Shown here: in pieces, positions 45,518 through 54,588 of the stretch | Layout of the letters: each line of letters starts with the position of its first letter | How positions within the stretch are numbered: the first letter of the stretch is position 1 | Assembly (NCBI GenBank): GCA_964368815.1 | Contig: CAYJDA010000003.1 | Span: 1-64,000 of the forward strand | Direction: 5' to 3' | Origin: CAYJBH01 sp964368815 | GTDB lineage: Bacteria > Bacillota > Clostridia > Oscillospirales > Ruminococcaceae | Length of the DNA stretch: 64,000 bases | Translations under genes and position numbers: made by a program | The notes under the pieces: generated by a model | What the model saw: only the letters and a program-made list of their open reading frames with translations | Told to the model about the DNA's origin: nothing | Database searches by the model: none

Positions 45518-46944
45518 TGGAATCGATATCAAAGAAAATATTAAATGTTAGCTTGGCACTGAGTAATGAAAAAAATGATGAAAAGTTACTTGAACTTATT
45601 TTAACTGTTGCAATGGACATAACCTCTTGTGATGCCGGAACGCTTTACATAAAAGAGGACGATCATCTTGTTTTCAGAGTTATGATAACTAAATCGATGG
45701 GCGGAAGAATCGAGCCGAAAAATCTGCCACCGGTTGATATTTCTCACGATAAACTTTGCGCAAAATCACTTCTATTACAAAAAATTATTAATATACCAAA
45801 CGTTAATGAGTACAATGCTGACAAGCTTGAAGGACATAAAAAATATGACTCTATAACCGGATATCAAACCATATCTACACTGGTTGTTCCTATGACCGAC
45901 AAAGACAATAATCAAATAGGTGTATTACAGTTAATTAATTCACTTGATGAGAATAAAAAAATAGTCCCGTTTTCATACGACCATGAGTTTTATGTTTCTG
46001 CGTTAGCATCTCTTGCTACCACCAGCCTTGTTAAGATGGCTCAAGCAAAAGAGATAAACGGACTGCTTGATTCATTGGTAAGAGCGCTTTCAACCGCAAT
46101 ATATCAAAGAACACCTTATAATGTTACACATACGCAAAACATGGTTGTGTATGCAGAAAAATTTTTGTCGTGGTTAGACGAAAATCGGCCCGATATAGCT
46201 TTATCTGCAGATGATAAAAAACAATTCATCATGAGTGTTTGGCTGCATGATGTTGGTAAATTAATAGTTCCGTTAGAGGTAATGAATAAAGAAACACGTT
46301 TGGGTACATCGCTGGAGCGTGTGCTAAATAGGTTTGAAATTATTGAATTAACCGCTAAGTTAAATGAATATGAAAACAATGTACCCTATGAACCGGTTAA
46401 GCAACAGCTTGATACAGCTCGTCAATTAGTTATTAAAGCCAATAGCATTGATTATGTTAATAAAAATTTACTTGAAAGTATAAAGAAAGTTGCAGAGTTG
46501 TCGTATATTGATAGTAAGGGGAATGTTTCATATTGGCTAACCGAGAAAGAGGTAACTTCTTTAAGTGTTATTACAGGCACGCTTACATTTGCTGAGCGTG
46601 AGATTATGCAGCAGCATGTTGTTATGACTGAAAAAATACTACAACAAGTTAGTTTTGGAACAAAATATAATCAGGTTGCAAAATGGGCCTCTGAACATCA
46701 TGAATTTATAAATGGGACAGGTTACCCCAAAAAAATAAGTGGAGAGGAGCTATGTAAAGAAACCAGAATGTTAACAATACTTGATGTTTTTGATGGTATT
46801 TCGGCTAAAGATAGGCCATATAGAACAAAAATTAGCACCGAAAAAGCCTTCGAAATAATGGGGTATATGGTTGATGATGGTAAACTTGATGGCGAACTGT
46901 TTAAACTATTTAAGCAAAGCAAATCGTGGGAAGGAAGCGACTGA
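45517..46944 (+). CDS. GAF-HD-GYP cyclic-di-GMP phosphodiesterase
   Basis: 475 residues. A GAF domain occupies about 5-170, then an HD-GYP domain at 185-460. The metal ligands H205, H244-D245, H367, H394-H395 and D423 are all present and the GYP motif reads GTGYP (400-404), so activity is expected. About 100 residues are inserted between the HD pair and H367 (255-360), unusual for the family. It should degrade c-di-GMP in response to a GAF ligand. It is joined by TAATG to the upstream gene, and two bases separate its stop from the next start. Confidence 0.92.
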   Translation: MESISKKILNVSLALSNEKNDEKLLELILTVAMDITSCDAGTLYIKEDDHLVFRVMITKSMGGRIEPKNLPPVDISHDKLCAKSLLLQKIINIPNVNEYNADKLEGHKKYDSITGYQTISTLVVPMTDKDNNQIGVLQLINSLDENKKIVPFSYDHEFYVSALASLATTSLVKMAQAKEINGLLDSLVRALSTAIYQRTPYNVTHTQNMVVYAEKFLSWLDENRPDIALSADDKKQFIMSVWLHDVGKLIVPLEVMNKETRLGTSLERVLNRFEIIELTAKLNEYENNVPYEPVKQQLDTARQLVIKANSIDYVNKNLLESIKKVAELSYIDSKGNVSYWLTEKEVTSLSVITGTLTFAEREIMQQHVVMTEKILQQVSFGTKYNQVAKWASEHHEFINGTGYPKKISGEELCKETRMLTILDVFDGISAKDRPYRTKISTEKAFEIMGYMVDDGKLDGELFKLFKQSKSWEGSD

Positions 46945-46946
46945 AC

Positions 46947-48313
46947 ATGCTAAGGCAATTAAAAGAAAAATTACCGGGGAAAAGATTATATATCATCGCT
47001 GCATCGGTAGTAGCTGCTATTGTTATTACTGTTATTTCAATTTTATTTTTATCTTCAGAAAATGCTACTGCTGCTGTAATGCGCCTTGAAAAGTTTTTGG
47101 GAGTTATTGCATTAACCGATGATACCGGCGAGCAACTTCAAACTCTTGAAGGAATGAGACTTGCTAGCGGAAACACACTTTCGACGCTTGATCAAAGTTA
47201 TGCTTATATTAGTCTCGACGAAACAAAATCAGTTAAATTAGATGAGCTTTCTCTTTGCAATTTTGTAAAGGAAGGAAGCTTTATTGAACTTGATCTAATT
47301 GAGGGAAGACTGATTTTTAATGTTACCGAAAAACTTGAAGAAGGAGAGTTGCTTGAAATAAAAACGTCAACTATGGTTTCAAGTATTAGAGGAACTTCTG
47401 GTTATGTCGAGGCGATTAATAGTAATATATCTACCCTTTCATTACTTACAGGTGAAGTTGCAATAACGGTACATAACCTTTCAACAGATATTAGTCAGGT
47501 TGTTAGATTGGTTGCAGGAGAGAAAATTACCGTCAATTCTAATCCTGCTGCCGGTGAAGATAATTATATAATTGAAAAAATTAATGTTAGTGATATTCCT
47601 ACATATGTTTTAAATACAGTTAACGAAGATGATGATTTGAAATCAGAGTTATCAGAAAACAATTCTGATTTTATCCAGAATGTTTTGAGAAGAGATATCA
47701 TTGACGATGATGATGACGATGACGATGGCGATGATGATGACACCGACAGTGACAATGATGATGTAGATGAAGTGAATACCGACAATGACAGTGACGACGA
47801 TGATAACGGCGAAATAAACACCGACACCAACAATGACAATGATGACGATGAAGTTAATATCGATGATGAAAACGATGATGACGATGAAGCCAACACCGGC
47901 GACGTTAATGATGATAACGTCAACATAGATAATGATGGCATTGTAACAAATGACAACGACATAGATAACAACGGCACAGGTGACGGCGACAATGATAACA
48001 ATCCTGCTCCTCAACCACAGCAGCCTACCCCGGCGCCAGCTGCACCGGCACCTAACAATAATGTTTCAGATGATGGCGACGATGGGGACGATGGNNNNNN
48101 NNNNNNNNNNNNNNNNNNNNNNNNNNNNNNNNNNNNNNNNNNNNNNNNNNNNNNNNNNNNNNNNNNNNNNNNNNNNNNNNNNNNNNNNNNNNNNCTGCAC
48201 CGGCACCTAACAATAATGTTTCAGATGATGGCGACGATGGGGACGATGGTGACGATGGCGACGATGGTGACGATGGCGACGATGGTGACGATGGCGATGA
48301 CGGCGACGATTAA
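46947..48313 (+). CDS. Membrane-anchored FecR-domain protein with Asp-rich tail (interrupted by assembly gap)
   Basis: 403 residues if the gap is closed. A single transmembrane anchor (about 14-36) leads to an extracytoplasmic FecR domain (about 50-195, with TSTMVSSIRGTSGYVE and LLTGEVAI). An extremely acidic tail follows from about 250: Asp/Asn-rich repeats, a Pro/Ala hinge PAPQPQQPTPAPAAPAP, then GDD triplets. Merging the 55-bp duplicate flanks restores one frame ending at TAA 48311-48313. The start at 46947 is set by AAGGAAG. It is not a TonB-type FecR; no sigma factor is nearby. Tail may bind cations. Confidence 0.85.
48095..48194. other. Assembly gap (100 N), probably artificial
   Basis: Exactly 100 N inside the FecR gene. 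The 55 bp before (48040-48094) and after (48195-48249) are identical, as when two contigs overlapping by an assembler k-mer are scaffolded without merging. Both sides read in frame when merged. Confidence 0.95.
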
Positions 48314-48322
48314 TAAAATATT

Positions 48323-48360
48323 AAACTCATTATCTCTTGTTTGCAGGAGGTAATGAGTTT
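48323..48360 (+). terminator. Hairpin between the FecR and cyclase genes
   Basis: AAACTCATTA (48323-48332) pairs with TAATGAGTTT (48351-48360). It is followed by ATAAAG, not a U-run, so it may stabilise or partly attenuate the transcript instead of ending it. Confidence 0.5.
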
Positions 48361-48425
48361 ATAAAGTATTAAGCGCTGTAAGCAGTGATAATTCATTTTT
48401 AATTAATAAATAAGTATAGGGTGTT

Positions 48426-50228
48426 TTGAAAAAAATATTTAAAAGAATTATATTGCCTATAATATTTGCTGCAATAATAACTGTAGCTTGTTCTTCTGGT
48501 ATATTGCTATCAGTAGCAAATAGCATAAATGATTCAATTTATCAGCGTCCATCTGCTCCGGATGAGCGTATAGTAATAATTGGAATAGACGATCGTGCTA
48601 TAGCAGAGTTCGGTCCATGGCCGTGGGATAGAGAAATAATGGCAAAAGCCATCGAGTTTTTAAACTCAGACCCACAAACCATGCCCGCTATTATAGGGCT
48701 TGATGCGGTGTTTGATGGTGAGAGTGATATCCAAAGCGATAAATTTCTTGCAGATGTAGCGGCCGAAAACTCAAATGTGGTTGTGGGTTCATTAGCTGTT
48801 TTTGGAAGCACATTAATCACCAATGATAGCGGTGATTTTTATATTGATGAACATGTAGTCTTGGATTTTATTGAGCCTTACGCTAAACTGAAAGCGAGCA
48901 CCATGCAGGGACATGTTAATGCTATGCTTGATGAAGATGGGATTTTGCGGCATGCAATATGGGAGATAGAGCTTACTGATGGGAGTGTTATTCCGGCCTT
49001 TTACCGTGTAATTGCTGAAAAATTTAGTGAAATAGCGGGTTTAAATCCAATTAAAACGCCTCCGACTGATGGTCGTAATAACTGGTATGTTGTGCAACAA
49101 TCTTTACCAAATTCGTATAGCGATGCTATTTCAGTTCTTGATCTTGTTAACGAAGATGTTCCATCACAATTTTTTGATGATAAAATTGTACTTATTGGTC
49201 CATATGCTTCGGGGTTACAGGACGAATACAAAACTCCGATCTCCCCTGCTGAAAACATGTATGGAGTTGAATATCAAGCAAATGCGATTGCAGCACTATT
49301 ATCAGAAAATGTTAAATATGAGCCAATCTCATTGCAATTTGTTATAGTGTTTTTATTTAGTTTTTCATCTATATGGTTAATGTATAACAGAAAACTTCTT
49401 GTATGCATGATTATTTGGCTATCAATAATGAGCGTATGGTTCATTGTTTGCTTAGTTGCTTTCGAAATGGGTGTTGTGCTCTATATTTTCTATGTTCTCT
49501 TTTCTGTTACAGCTATTTTTCTAAGCTCAATAGTTATAAACTATTTAAGAGAATACGATGAAAAAAAACAACTTTCATTAACATTTTCAAGATATGTGGC
49601 ACCTGAAATTGTTTCAGAGTTGTTGAAGAATAACAGTGGTAATTTAGAGCTGGGTGGTAAAGACGTTGAAATTGCGGTATTGTTTGCTGATATAAGGGGT
49701 TTTACAAATTTATCTTCACAGCTTCCGCCAACAAAAGTTGTGGAAATAATTAATAAGATATTAACCGTTTCAGGTGATGGTATATTGAAAAATCAGGGAA
49801 CACTTGATAAATATATCGGAGATTGTACTATGGCCTTTTGGGGTGCTCCGTTGCCTCAGGATGATTATATCTTTAGGGCAGTTAAGGCGGCGTTGGAAAT
49901 AAGTGAAAATCTTAATAAATTAACAAGCGAATTAAAAGAGGAGTACGGATATAGCTTAGGGTGTGGTATTGGTGTAAACTGTGGTCCTGCGGTTGTTGGA
50001 AATATTGGCTCTCCAACCAGAATGGATTATACCGTAATAAGCAATACTGTAAATGCAGCTTCAAGGTTGGAAGGGATTGCAGAGGTAGGAGAGGTTTTAG
50101 TCAGTCGGTCAGTGGTAGATGCTCTTAAAGGAAGAGTAAATTTTGAATATCTTGGAAATGAATTTAATTTAAAGGGTCTGCAGGAAGACTTTGAAGTTTA
50201 TAAAGCAATTTCAATTATCGATAAATAA
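48426..50228 (+). CDS. CHASE2-domain class III adenylate cyclase
   Basis: 600 residues. An N-terminal helix (8-30) precedes an extracytoplasmic CHASE2 domain (about 45-290), then three transmembrane helices (301-320, 324-346, 350-373) and a cytoplasmic class III cyclase domain (about 410-595). The metal aspartates are D422 (ADIRGFT) and D466 (KYIGD); K462 and T536 (DYTVISNTVN) are the adenine-selecting pair of class IIIb cyclases, and N543 and R547 are in place. It should make cAMP. It starts with TTG behind AGGG. It follows the FecR gene, with which CHASE2 cyclases are often neighbours. Confidence 0.92.
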   Translation: MKKIFKRIILPIIFAAIITVACSSGILLSVANSINDSIYQRPSAPDERIVIIGIDDRAIAEFGPWPWDREIMAKAIEFLNSDPQTMPAIIGLDAVFDGESDIQSDKFLADVAAENSNVVVGSLAVFGSTLITNDSGDFYIDEHVVLDFIEPYAKLKASTMQGHVNAMLDEDGILRHAIWEIELTDGSVIPAFYRVIAEKFSEIAGLNPIKTPPTDGRNNWYVVQQSLPNSYSDAISVLDLVNEDVPSQFFDDKIVLIGPYASGLQDEYKTPISPAENMYGVEYQANAIAALLSENVKYEPISLQFVIVFLFSFSSIWLMYNRKLLVCMIIWLSIMSVWFIVCLVAFEMGVVLYIFYVLFSVTAIFLSSIVINYLREYDEKKQLSLTFSRYVAPEIVSELLKNNSGNLELGGKDVEIAVLFADIRGFTNLSSQLPPTKVVEIINKILTVSGDGILKNQGTLDKYIGDCTMAFWGAPLPQDDYIFRAVKAALEISENLNKLTSELKEEYGYSLGCGIGVNCGPAVVGNIGSPTRMDYTVISNTVNAASRLEGIAEVGEVLVSRSVVDALKGRVNFEYLGNEFNLKGLQEDFEVYKAISIIDK

Positions 50229-50256
50229 TTCGTGCAAATAAAAGATAGGTAGTGTT

Positions 50257-50895
50257 ATGGTGATTTTTAACTTTATAGGTGGTTCTTTACATGCTCAAAT
50301 GAAGCAGAAAGAGCTTGCACAAAATTTCAAAATGAAAAATGTTAATAATTACATTGAGGAGATGACCGAAAGACAACAATTAATAAAGGATCTTGAACGT
50401 CAGGGTGAAGATATTCGAATAAACAATAAGGTTGCTTCTATAGACTCTAAGCTTAAAGCGGGCGGTGTTCCTACAGCGCAGGAGCTAAAATTCTTAAAAG
50501 AAAATAACTACATACTTTATACTAAGGCAATAGAAGTTATTGATGAGCGTCGTGAGTATAGAAAATCACTCGAGGCAGCAAAAACTAAAGATGAAGTTTC
50601 TCGAATAAACAGCCAAAAGTTAAATCAATTTACCACTGAATTAGGGGCGGCTAAGGGAGATTTTGAAAAAACAGAGCAAATAGGAAGACGGTTTATGGGT
50701 GTCATGTCGGAGCACACCATGTTTGTTTCTTCTAAGAGATATAAAGAGCTTCCTACCGATGACGAGTATTATAAAAATAAAAAGAAACCCGTTTTAGAAT
50801 ATAAAGGCGAAGAACTATCTAACTTGTTGTTTAATACAATAAATCAGCAGCTTAATGAAATAACCGAAACGCATACATTTGAATTAAATGCTTAA
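50257..50895 (+). CDS. Helical protein of unknown function
   Basis: 212 residues, strongly charged and helical, with coiled-coil-like stretches (EEMTERQQLIKDLERQGED, ERREYRKSLEAAKTKDEVS) and no transmembrane helix or signal peptide. I do not recognise a family. It follows the cyclase by 28 bp with an AGGT site and is probably the last gene of the signalling operon, so a cytoplasmic partner or effector role is conceivable but unproven. Confidence 0.7.
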   Translation: MVIFNFIGGSLHAQMKQKELAQNFKMKNVNNYIEEMTERQQLIKDLERQGEDIRINNKVASIDSKLKAGGVPTAQELKFLKENNYILYTKAIEVIDERREYRKSLEAAKTKDEVSRINSQKLNQFTTELGAAKGDFEKTEQIGRRFMGVMSEHTMFVSSKRYKELPTDDEYYKNKKKPVLEYKGEELSNLLFNTINQQLNEITETHTFELNA

Positions 50896-50914
50896 ATTAT
50901 TCTTGCGTGTAGGC

Positions 50915-50943
50915 TTTACTTTTTTTTATTTATATGCTATAAT
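50915..50943 (+). promoter_or_regulatory. Extended -10 promoter of the DEAD-box helicase gene
   Basis: TTTACT (50915-50920), 17 bp spacer, TATAAT (50938-50943) preceded by TGC. The leader of about 100 nt contains a terminator hairpin. Confidence 0.75.
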
Positions 50944-50991
50944 TTTTAATATTATATGATGTAAGCGGGCTATTTTTTATTTGTGTATTAT

Positions 50992-51037
50992 GGGCATGAA
51001 AAGTCGTTTATTGGCTTTAGTGCTCTTTTATTTTATT
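50992..51037 (+). terminator. Leader terminator/attenuator upstream of the DEAD-box helicase
   Basis: The arms GGGCA (50992-50996) with TGCTC (51021-51025) and AAAGTC with GGCTTT form an 11-bp stem, followed by TTTTATTTTATT. It sits between the promoter and the start codon, so it would terminate most transcripts unless relieved. A 24-codon reading frame from ATG 50990 to TAG 51064 crosses the hairpin and the helicase start. Confidence 0.75.
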
Positions 51038-51050
51038 GTAAAGGATTTTT

Positions 51051-52733
51051 ATGACAACAATTAGTTTTGACAACTTATCACTTAAATCGGAAATGCTAAA
51101 GGCGATTAATGAAATGGGAATTGTAGATGCAACCGAGGTTCAGGCAAAAACAATACCAATTCTGCGTACGGGTAAAGATATCTTCGCTCGTTCTCAAACG
51201 GGAACAGGAAAAACAATTGCGTTTGGTGTGCCTGCTGTTGAAGCGGTAGAGGCTAATGATAGGAATGTTCAAGTATTGATTCTCTCCCCTACCAGAGAGC
51301 TTGCACAGCAATGTGCCGCGGAAATTCGAAAGCTATCATTATATCTTCCATATATTAATGTTGCGGAAATATATGGTGGTGGCGACTTTAGAAATCAATT
51401 TCGTGAGCTGAAGGTTGCAAATATTGTTGTTGGAACACCGGGGCGAGTTATGGACCATATGCGTAGGCGGACGCTAAAACTTGCCGGAATTAAAATGGTA
51501 ATACTTGATGAGGCTGATGAAATGCTTAACATGGGATTTAAGGAAGATGTTGAGACTATATTAATTGATGCCCCTGAACAACGACAAATCGTTATGTTTT
51601 CGGCTACAATTCCAGCTGACATATTAAAAATAAGCAAAGAATTTCAAACAGACCCTGTTAATATTGAAATTAATGCAAAACATGTTGTTTTAAGTAATAT
51701 AAAACAACAATTTATTAATCTTCCAAGAAATCGAAAAATCGATGTTTTAAATCTTCTGTTTCATAGATACAATCCACAAAGGGTGATTATGTTTGCCAAC
51801 ACGAAAACCATGGTGGACGAGTTGACAGAAAAATTAAATGAGTTAGGTTTCATCGCAGCGGGACTGCATGGAGATATGCGCCAAGGTCAGCGAACTCTTG
51901 TTATGAATAGTTTTAAGCAAGGGAAAATTACGGTGTTAGTTGCAACTGATGTTGCGGCTAGAGGTATTGATGTAAATGATGTCGACTATGTAATCAACTA
52001 CGATATCCCAAAAACATCTGATTATTATGTTCATCGTATTGGCAGAACCGGTCGAGCCGGCAGAACCGGCACGGCCATTACACTATGTTGTGAGGGCAGG
52101 CAGGTTCAAAGTCTCCGTGAGCTTGCAAAAACGACAAAGTCTAACCTTGAAGAGCTACCTATTCCAACTGTTTCTGAAATAGCACAGCATAATCAGCAAA
52201 GATGCTATGATGAAGCAATAAAAATGATTGATGAAGATTATAATAAAAATTTTGATGAAATTATTGAAGAGATAGAGAAAAATGGAAATAGTATAAAAAA
52301 GCTTGCCGCTGCACTACTTTCAAAAAATTATGCATATAGTACCGAGAGCCTTGTAGATGTTAAACATGCGCCTAAGGGTGCAAAAACAAGAGGTGATTCT
52401 CCCAAACGTGTTGAGCGATACCGAAACGATCCTATTTTTGCTGAGATTGTTATCAATGTTGGAAAAGCAGACCATGTTACTCCAAACCATATTGTTGGAG
52501 CCATTACCGAGGTTGCAGGAATATCCTCAAAAAATATTGGGAAAATTGACGTTACACCTCATCTAACAATAGTTAATGTTCCTGCAGATATGGCAATGGA
52601 CATCGTTAATGCTATGTATGGACGTAAGATTGCACGTAAACCGGTTACCGTTACATTAGCCGATAGAGGAAGACGTAGCGGCTCAAGACCTCACAGAAGA
52701 CATGGTAAAAAAACAAGAATACCGCATGAATAA
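51051..52733 (+). CDS. DEAD-box ATP-dependent RNA helicase (DeaD/CshA type)
   Basis: 560 residues. The motor motifs are ARSQTGTGKT, PTRELA, DEAD in VILDEADEML, SAT, and HRIGRTGRAGR. A C-terminal DbpA-type RNA-binding domain (about 455-535, FAEIVINVGKADHVTPNHIVG) is followed by a basic tail RRGSRPHRRHGKKTR variant. It probably acts in ribosome assembly or cold-shock RNA remodelling, as for DeaD/CsdA. Ribosome site AAAGGA at 51040-51045. Its leader carries an apparent attenuator. Confidence 0.94.
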   Translation: MTTISFDNLSLKSEMLKAINEMGIVDATEVQAKTIPILRTGKDIFARSQTGTGKTIAFGVPAVEAVEANDRNVQVLILSPTRELAQQCAAEIRKLSLYLPYINVAEIYGGGDFRNQFRELKVANIVVGTPGRVMDHMRRRTLKLAGIKMVILDEADEMLNMGFKEDVETILIDAPEQRQIVMFSATIPADILKISKEFQTDPVNIEINAKHVVLSNIKQQFINLPRNRKIDVLNLLFHRYNPQRVIMFANTKTMVDELTEKLNELGFIAAGLHGDMRQGQRTLVMNSFKQGKITVLVATDVAARGIDVNDVDYVINYDIPKTSDYYVHRIGRTGRAGRTGTAITLCCEGRQVQSLRELAKTTKSNLEELPIPTVSEIAQHNQQRCYDEAIKMIDEDYNKNFDEIIEEIEKNGNSIKKLAAALLSKNYAYSTESLVDVKHAPKGAKTRGDSPKRVERYRNDPIFAEIVINVGKADHVTPNHIVGAITEVAGISSKNIGKIDVTPHLTIVNVPADMAMDIVNAMYGRKIARKPVTVTLADRGRRSGSRPHRRHGKKTRIPHE

Positions 52734-52752
52734 TTATTCTAAGATAGGTACT

Positions 52753-54588
52753 TTACGCGTTTCCTGATTTAATTAAATAATCTGAGATTTCTTCAAGAAA
52801 TAATTTTGAATATCTATTTATTTTTTCCTCTCCAACACCGGAAACATTTAAAAATTCGCTATTTGTTTGTGGAAGTTTGGAACACATATCAATCAGCGTG
52901 CTATCAGTGAATACAACAAATGCTGGCACACTTTGAGCGGATGCAATTTTATATCTTAAAGCTTTTAGTTTTGCAAACAATTCCTCTCGACCCACCGCAA
53001 GTTCTGTTGCTACAACTTTATTAGCCTTTACTTTCTTTGTTTTTTCCTTTAACAGCTTCATAACTAACTGTTTATCATGAGAAAGAACATCGTCGGAACT
53101 TTTGGATAACTGCAACACCGGATATTCATCCAATGTTTGAATTAAGTATCCCTCTTTAACGAGCCATCTTACAATTGTATGTAGCGTTGAAGAGGGTCGA
53201 TTATTTATGCCATAGGTGGATAACTTTGTAAGCCCCAGACGTTCTAATCTTGAATTTTTAGAACCCTTTAAAACATCCACTACTGTTGCAACGCCATATT
53301 TCTCTCTCATTTTAAAAACACAGGATAGAATCTGCTTAGCATCGGTTGTTATATTTTCATCCTTAAAGTTTGAATTGCAACTTCCGCATGAACCGCAATA
53401 TTTTGGCGGAGTTTCTCCAAAATACTTTAGGATATATCCTCTCAAACAGTCGGTTGTAGTAGAATAAAATGTCATATCTCTAAGTCTATCAAGAGCTAAC
53501 TGTTTTATCCTTTCCTCGGTCTCTGGGTTGGGGAAAACTTTGTCTTTATCGTTTCTAATCATCCATTCATTTGTTTTATAATCCTGACCACTATACAGCA
53601 AAAGACATTTTGCACTGGTTCCGTCACGTCCGGCTCGCCCGGCTTCTTGATAATAGCTTTCCAAATCTTTTGGCATATTATAATGTATAACAAAGTTGAC
53701 ATTAGATTTGTCTATTCCCATGCCAAAGGCATTAGTTGCCACCATATATGAAACTTTATCATAAATAAAATCATTTTGATTATTATGCCTTTCTTCATCT
53801 GAAAGGCCTGCATGATATCGTGTAGCAGAAAAACCTGATTTATTTAAACGTTCACAAAGTTCCTCAACATTTTTTCGGGTTAAACAATAGATAATTCCAC
53901 GACTCGAAGGATTATCCTTTAAAAACATTTTTACCGAAGCAAATTTATCTCGTGGTGATTGAACCTCAAAGTAAAGATTTTCGCGATTAAATCCGGTTAC
54001 ATATACCTTTGGCGCATTTAGCTGTAACAAAGAAATAATATCCTGCTGCACCTTGGCAGTTGCAGTAGCGGTAAAAGCAGAAACCGGGGGGCGTTTATCA
54101 AGGCTGTTTACGAACTCCGGTATTTCTCGGTAGCTTGGGCGAAAATCTTGCCCCCATTGCGAAATGCAGTGCGCTTCATCAACTGTTAACATAGAAATAT
54201 TACTGCTTTTTGCAAATGACAAAAAATATCCGGTTAGCAATCTTTCCGGAGCTACATAAATAATTTTATATTTACCAAGCTTTGCATTATACATGGCTTT
54301 TTCTATCTGCACCGGGTTTAGTGAAGAATTAATATAAGCAGCCGGAACTCCGTAAGAAATTAAACTCTGTACCTGATCTTTCATCAAAGATATTAATGGA
54401 GATACAACAATTGTAATCCCCGGCCTTGCAAGTGCGGGGATTTGGTAGCATATCGATTTTCCGGCACCGGTAGGCATTATTCCTAACAGGTCGTTATTGT
54501 TTAATATATCGGTTATTATATCTTGCTGAGCGTTACGAAACTCATTATAGCCAAAATATTTCGATAATATTTCATTTATTGTCAGCAT
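52753..54588 (-). CDS. recQ: ATP-dependent DNA helicase RecQ
   Basis: 611 residues. The helicase motifs are MPTGAGKSICYQIPAL, VDEAHCISQWGQDFRP and QEAGRAGRDG. An RQC zinc domain carries C...CGSCGSC and an HRDC domain (about 525-605, ending VSGVGEEKINRYSKLF) closes the protein. It unwinds recombination intermediates. I took the ATG at 54588 over an in-frame start 13 codons upstream because the latter lies inside the acetyltransferase gene; the chosen start still overlaps that gene by 7 bp. It is convergent with the DEAD-box gene, 19 bp apart. Confidence 0.95.
   Translation of the reverse strand: MLTINEILSKYFGYNEFRNAQQDIITDILNNNDLLGIMPTGAGKSICYQIPALARPGITIVVSPLISLMKDQVQSLISYGVPAAYINSSLNPVQIEKAMYNAKLGKYKIIYVAPERLLTGYFLSFAKSSNISMLTVDEAHCISQWGQDFRPSYREIPEFVNSLDKRPPVSAFTATATAKVQQDIISLLQLNAPKVYVTGFNRENLYFEVQSPRDKFASVKMFLKDNPSSRGIIYCLTRKNVEELCERLNKSGFSATRYHAGLSDEERHNNQNDFIYDKVSYMVATNAFGMGIDKSNVNFVIHYNMPKDLESYYQEAGRAGRDGTSAKCLLLYSGQDYKTNEWMIRNDKDKVFPNPETEERIKQLALDRLRDMTFYSTTTDCLRGYILKYFGETPPKYCGSCGSCNSNFKDENITTDAKQILSCVFKMREKYGVATVVDVLKGSKNSRLERLGLTKLSTYGINNRPSSTLHTIVRWLVKEGYLIQTLDEYPVLQLSKSSDDVLSHDKQLVMKLLKEKTKKVKANKVVATELAVGREELFAKLKALRYKIASAQSVPAFVVFTDSTLIDMCSKLPQTNSEFLNVSGVGEEKINRYSKLFLEEISDYLIKSGNA

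Noticed and set aside
47564..48014. Two open frames on the minus strand, one Ser-rich and one Ile/Val-rich
   Set aside because: They are the complements of GAT/GAC-rich codons of the Asp-rich FecR tail.
48000..48310. A CRISPR-like or tandem DNA repeat from the regular gacgatggt units
   Set aside because: The period is 9 nt, in frame, and encodes GDD triplets; there are no spacers.
46947..48313. A TonB-type FecR/FecI iron signalling system
   Set aside because: There is no ECF sigma factor or outer-membrane receptor, and the organism is Gram-positive; the FecR domain is only an extracytoplasmic module here.
48250..48353. Continuation of the FecR frame past the gap to 48353
   Set aside because: It depends on the arbitrary 100-N length. 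The other frame gives the GDD tail and ends naturally at TAA 48311.
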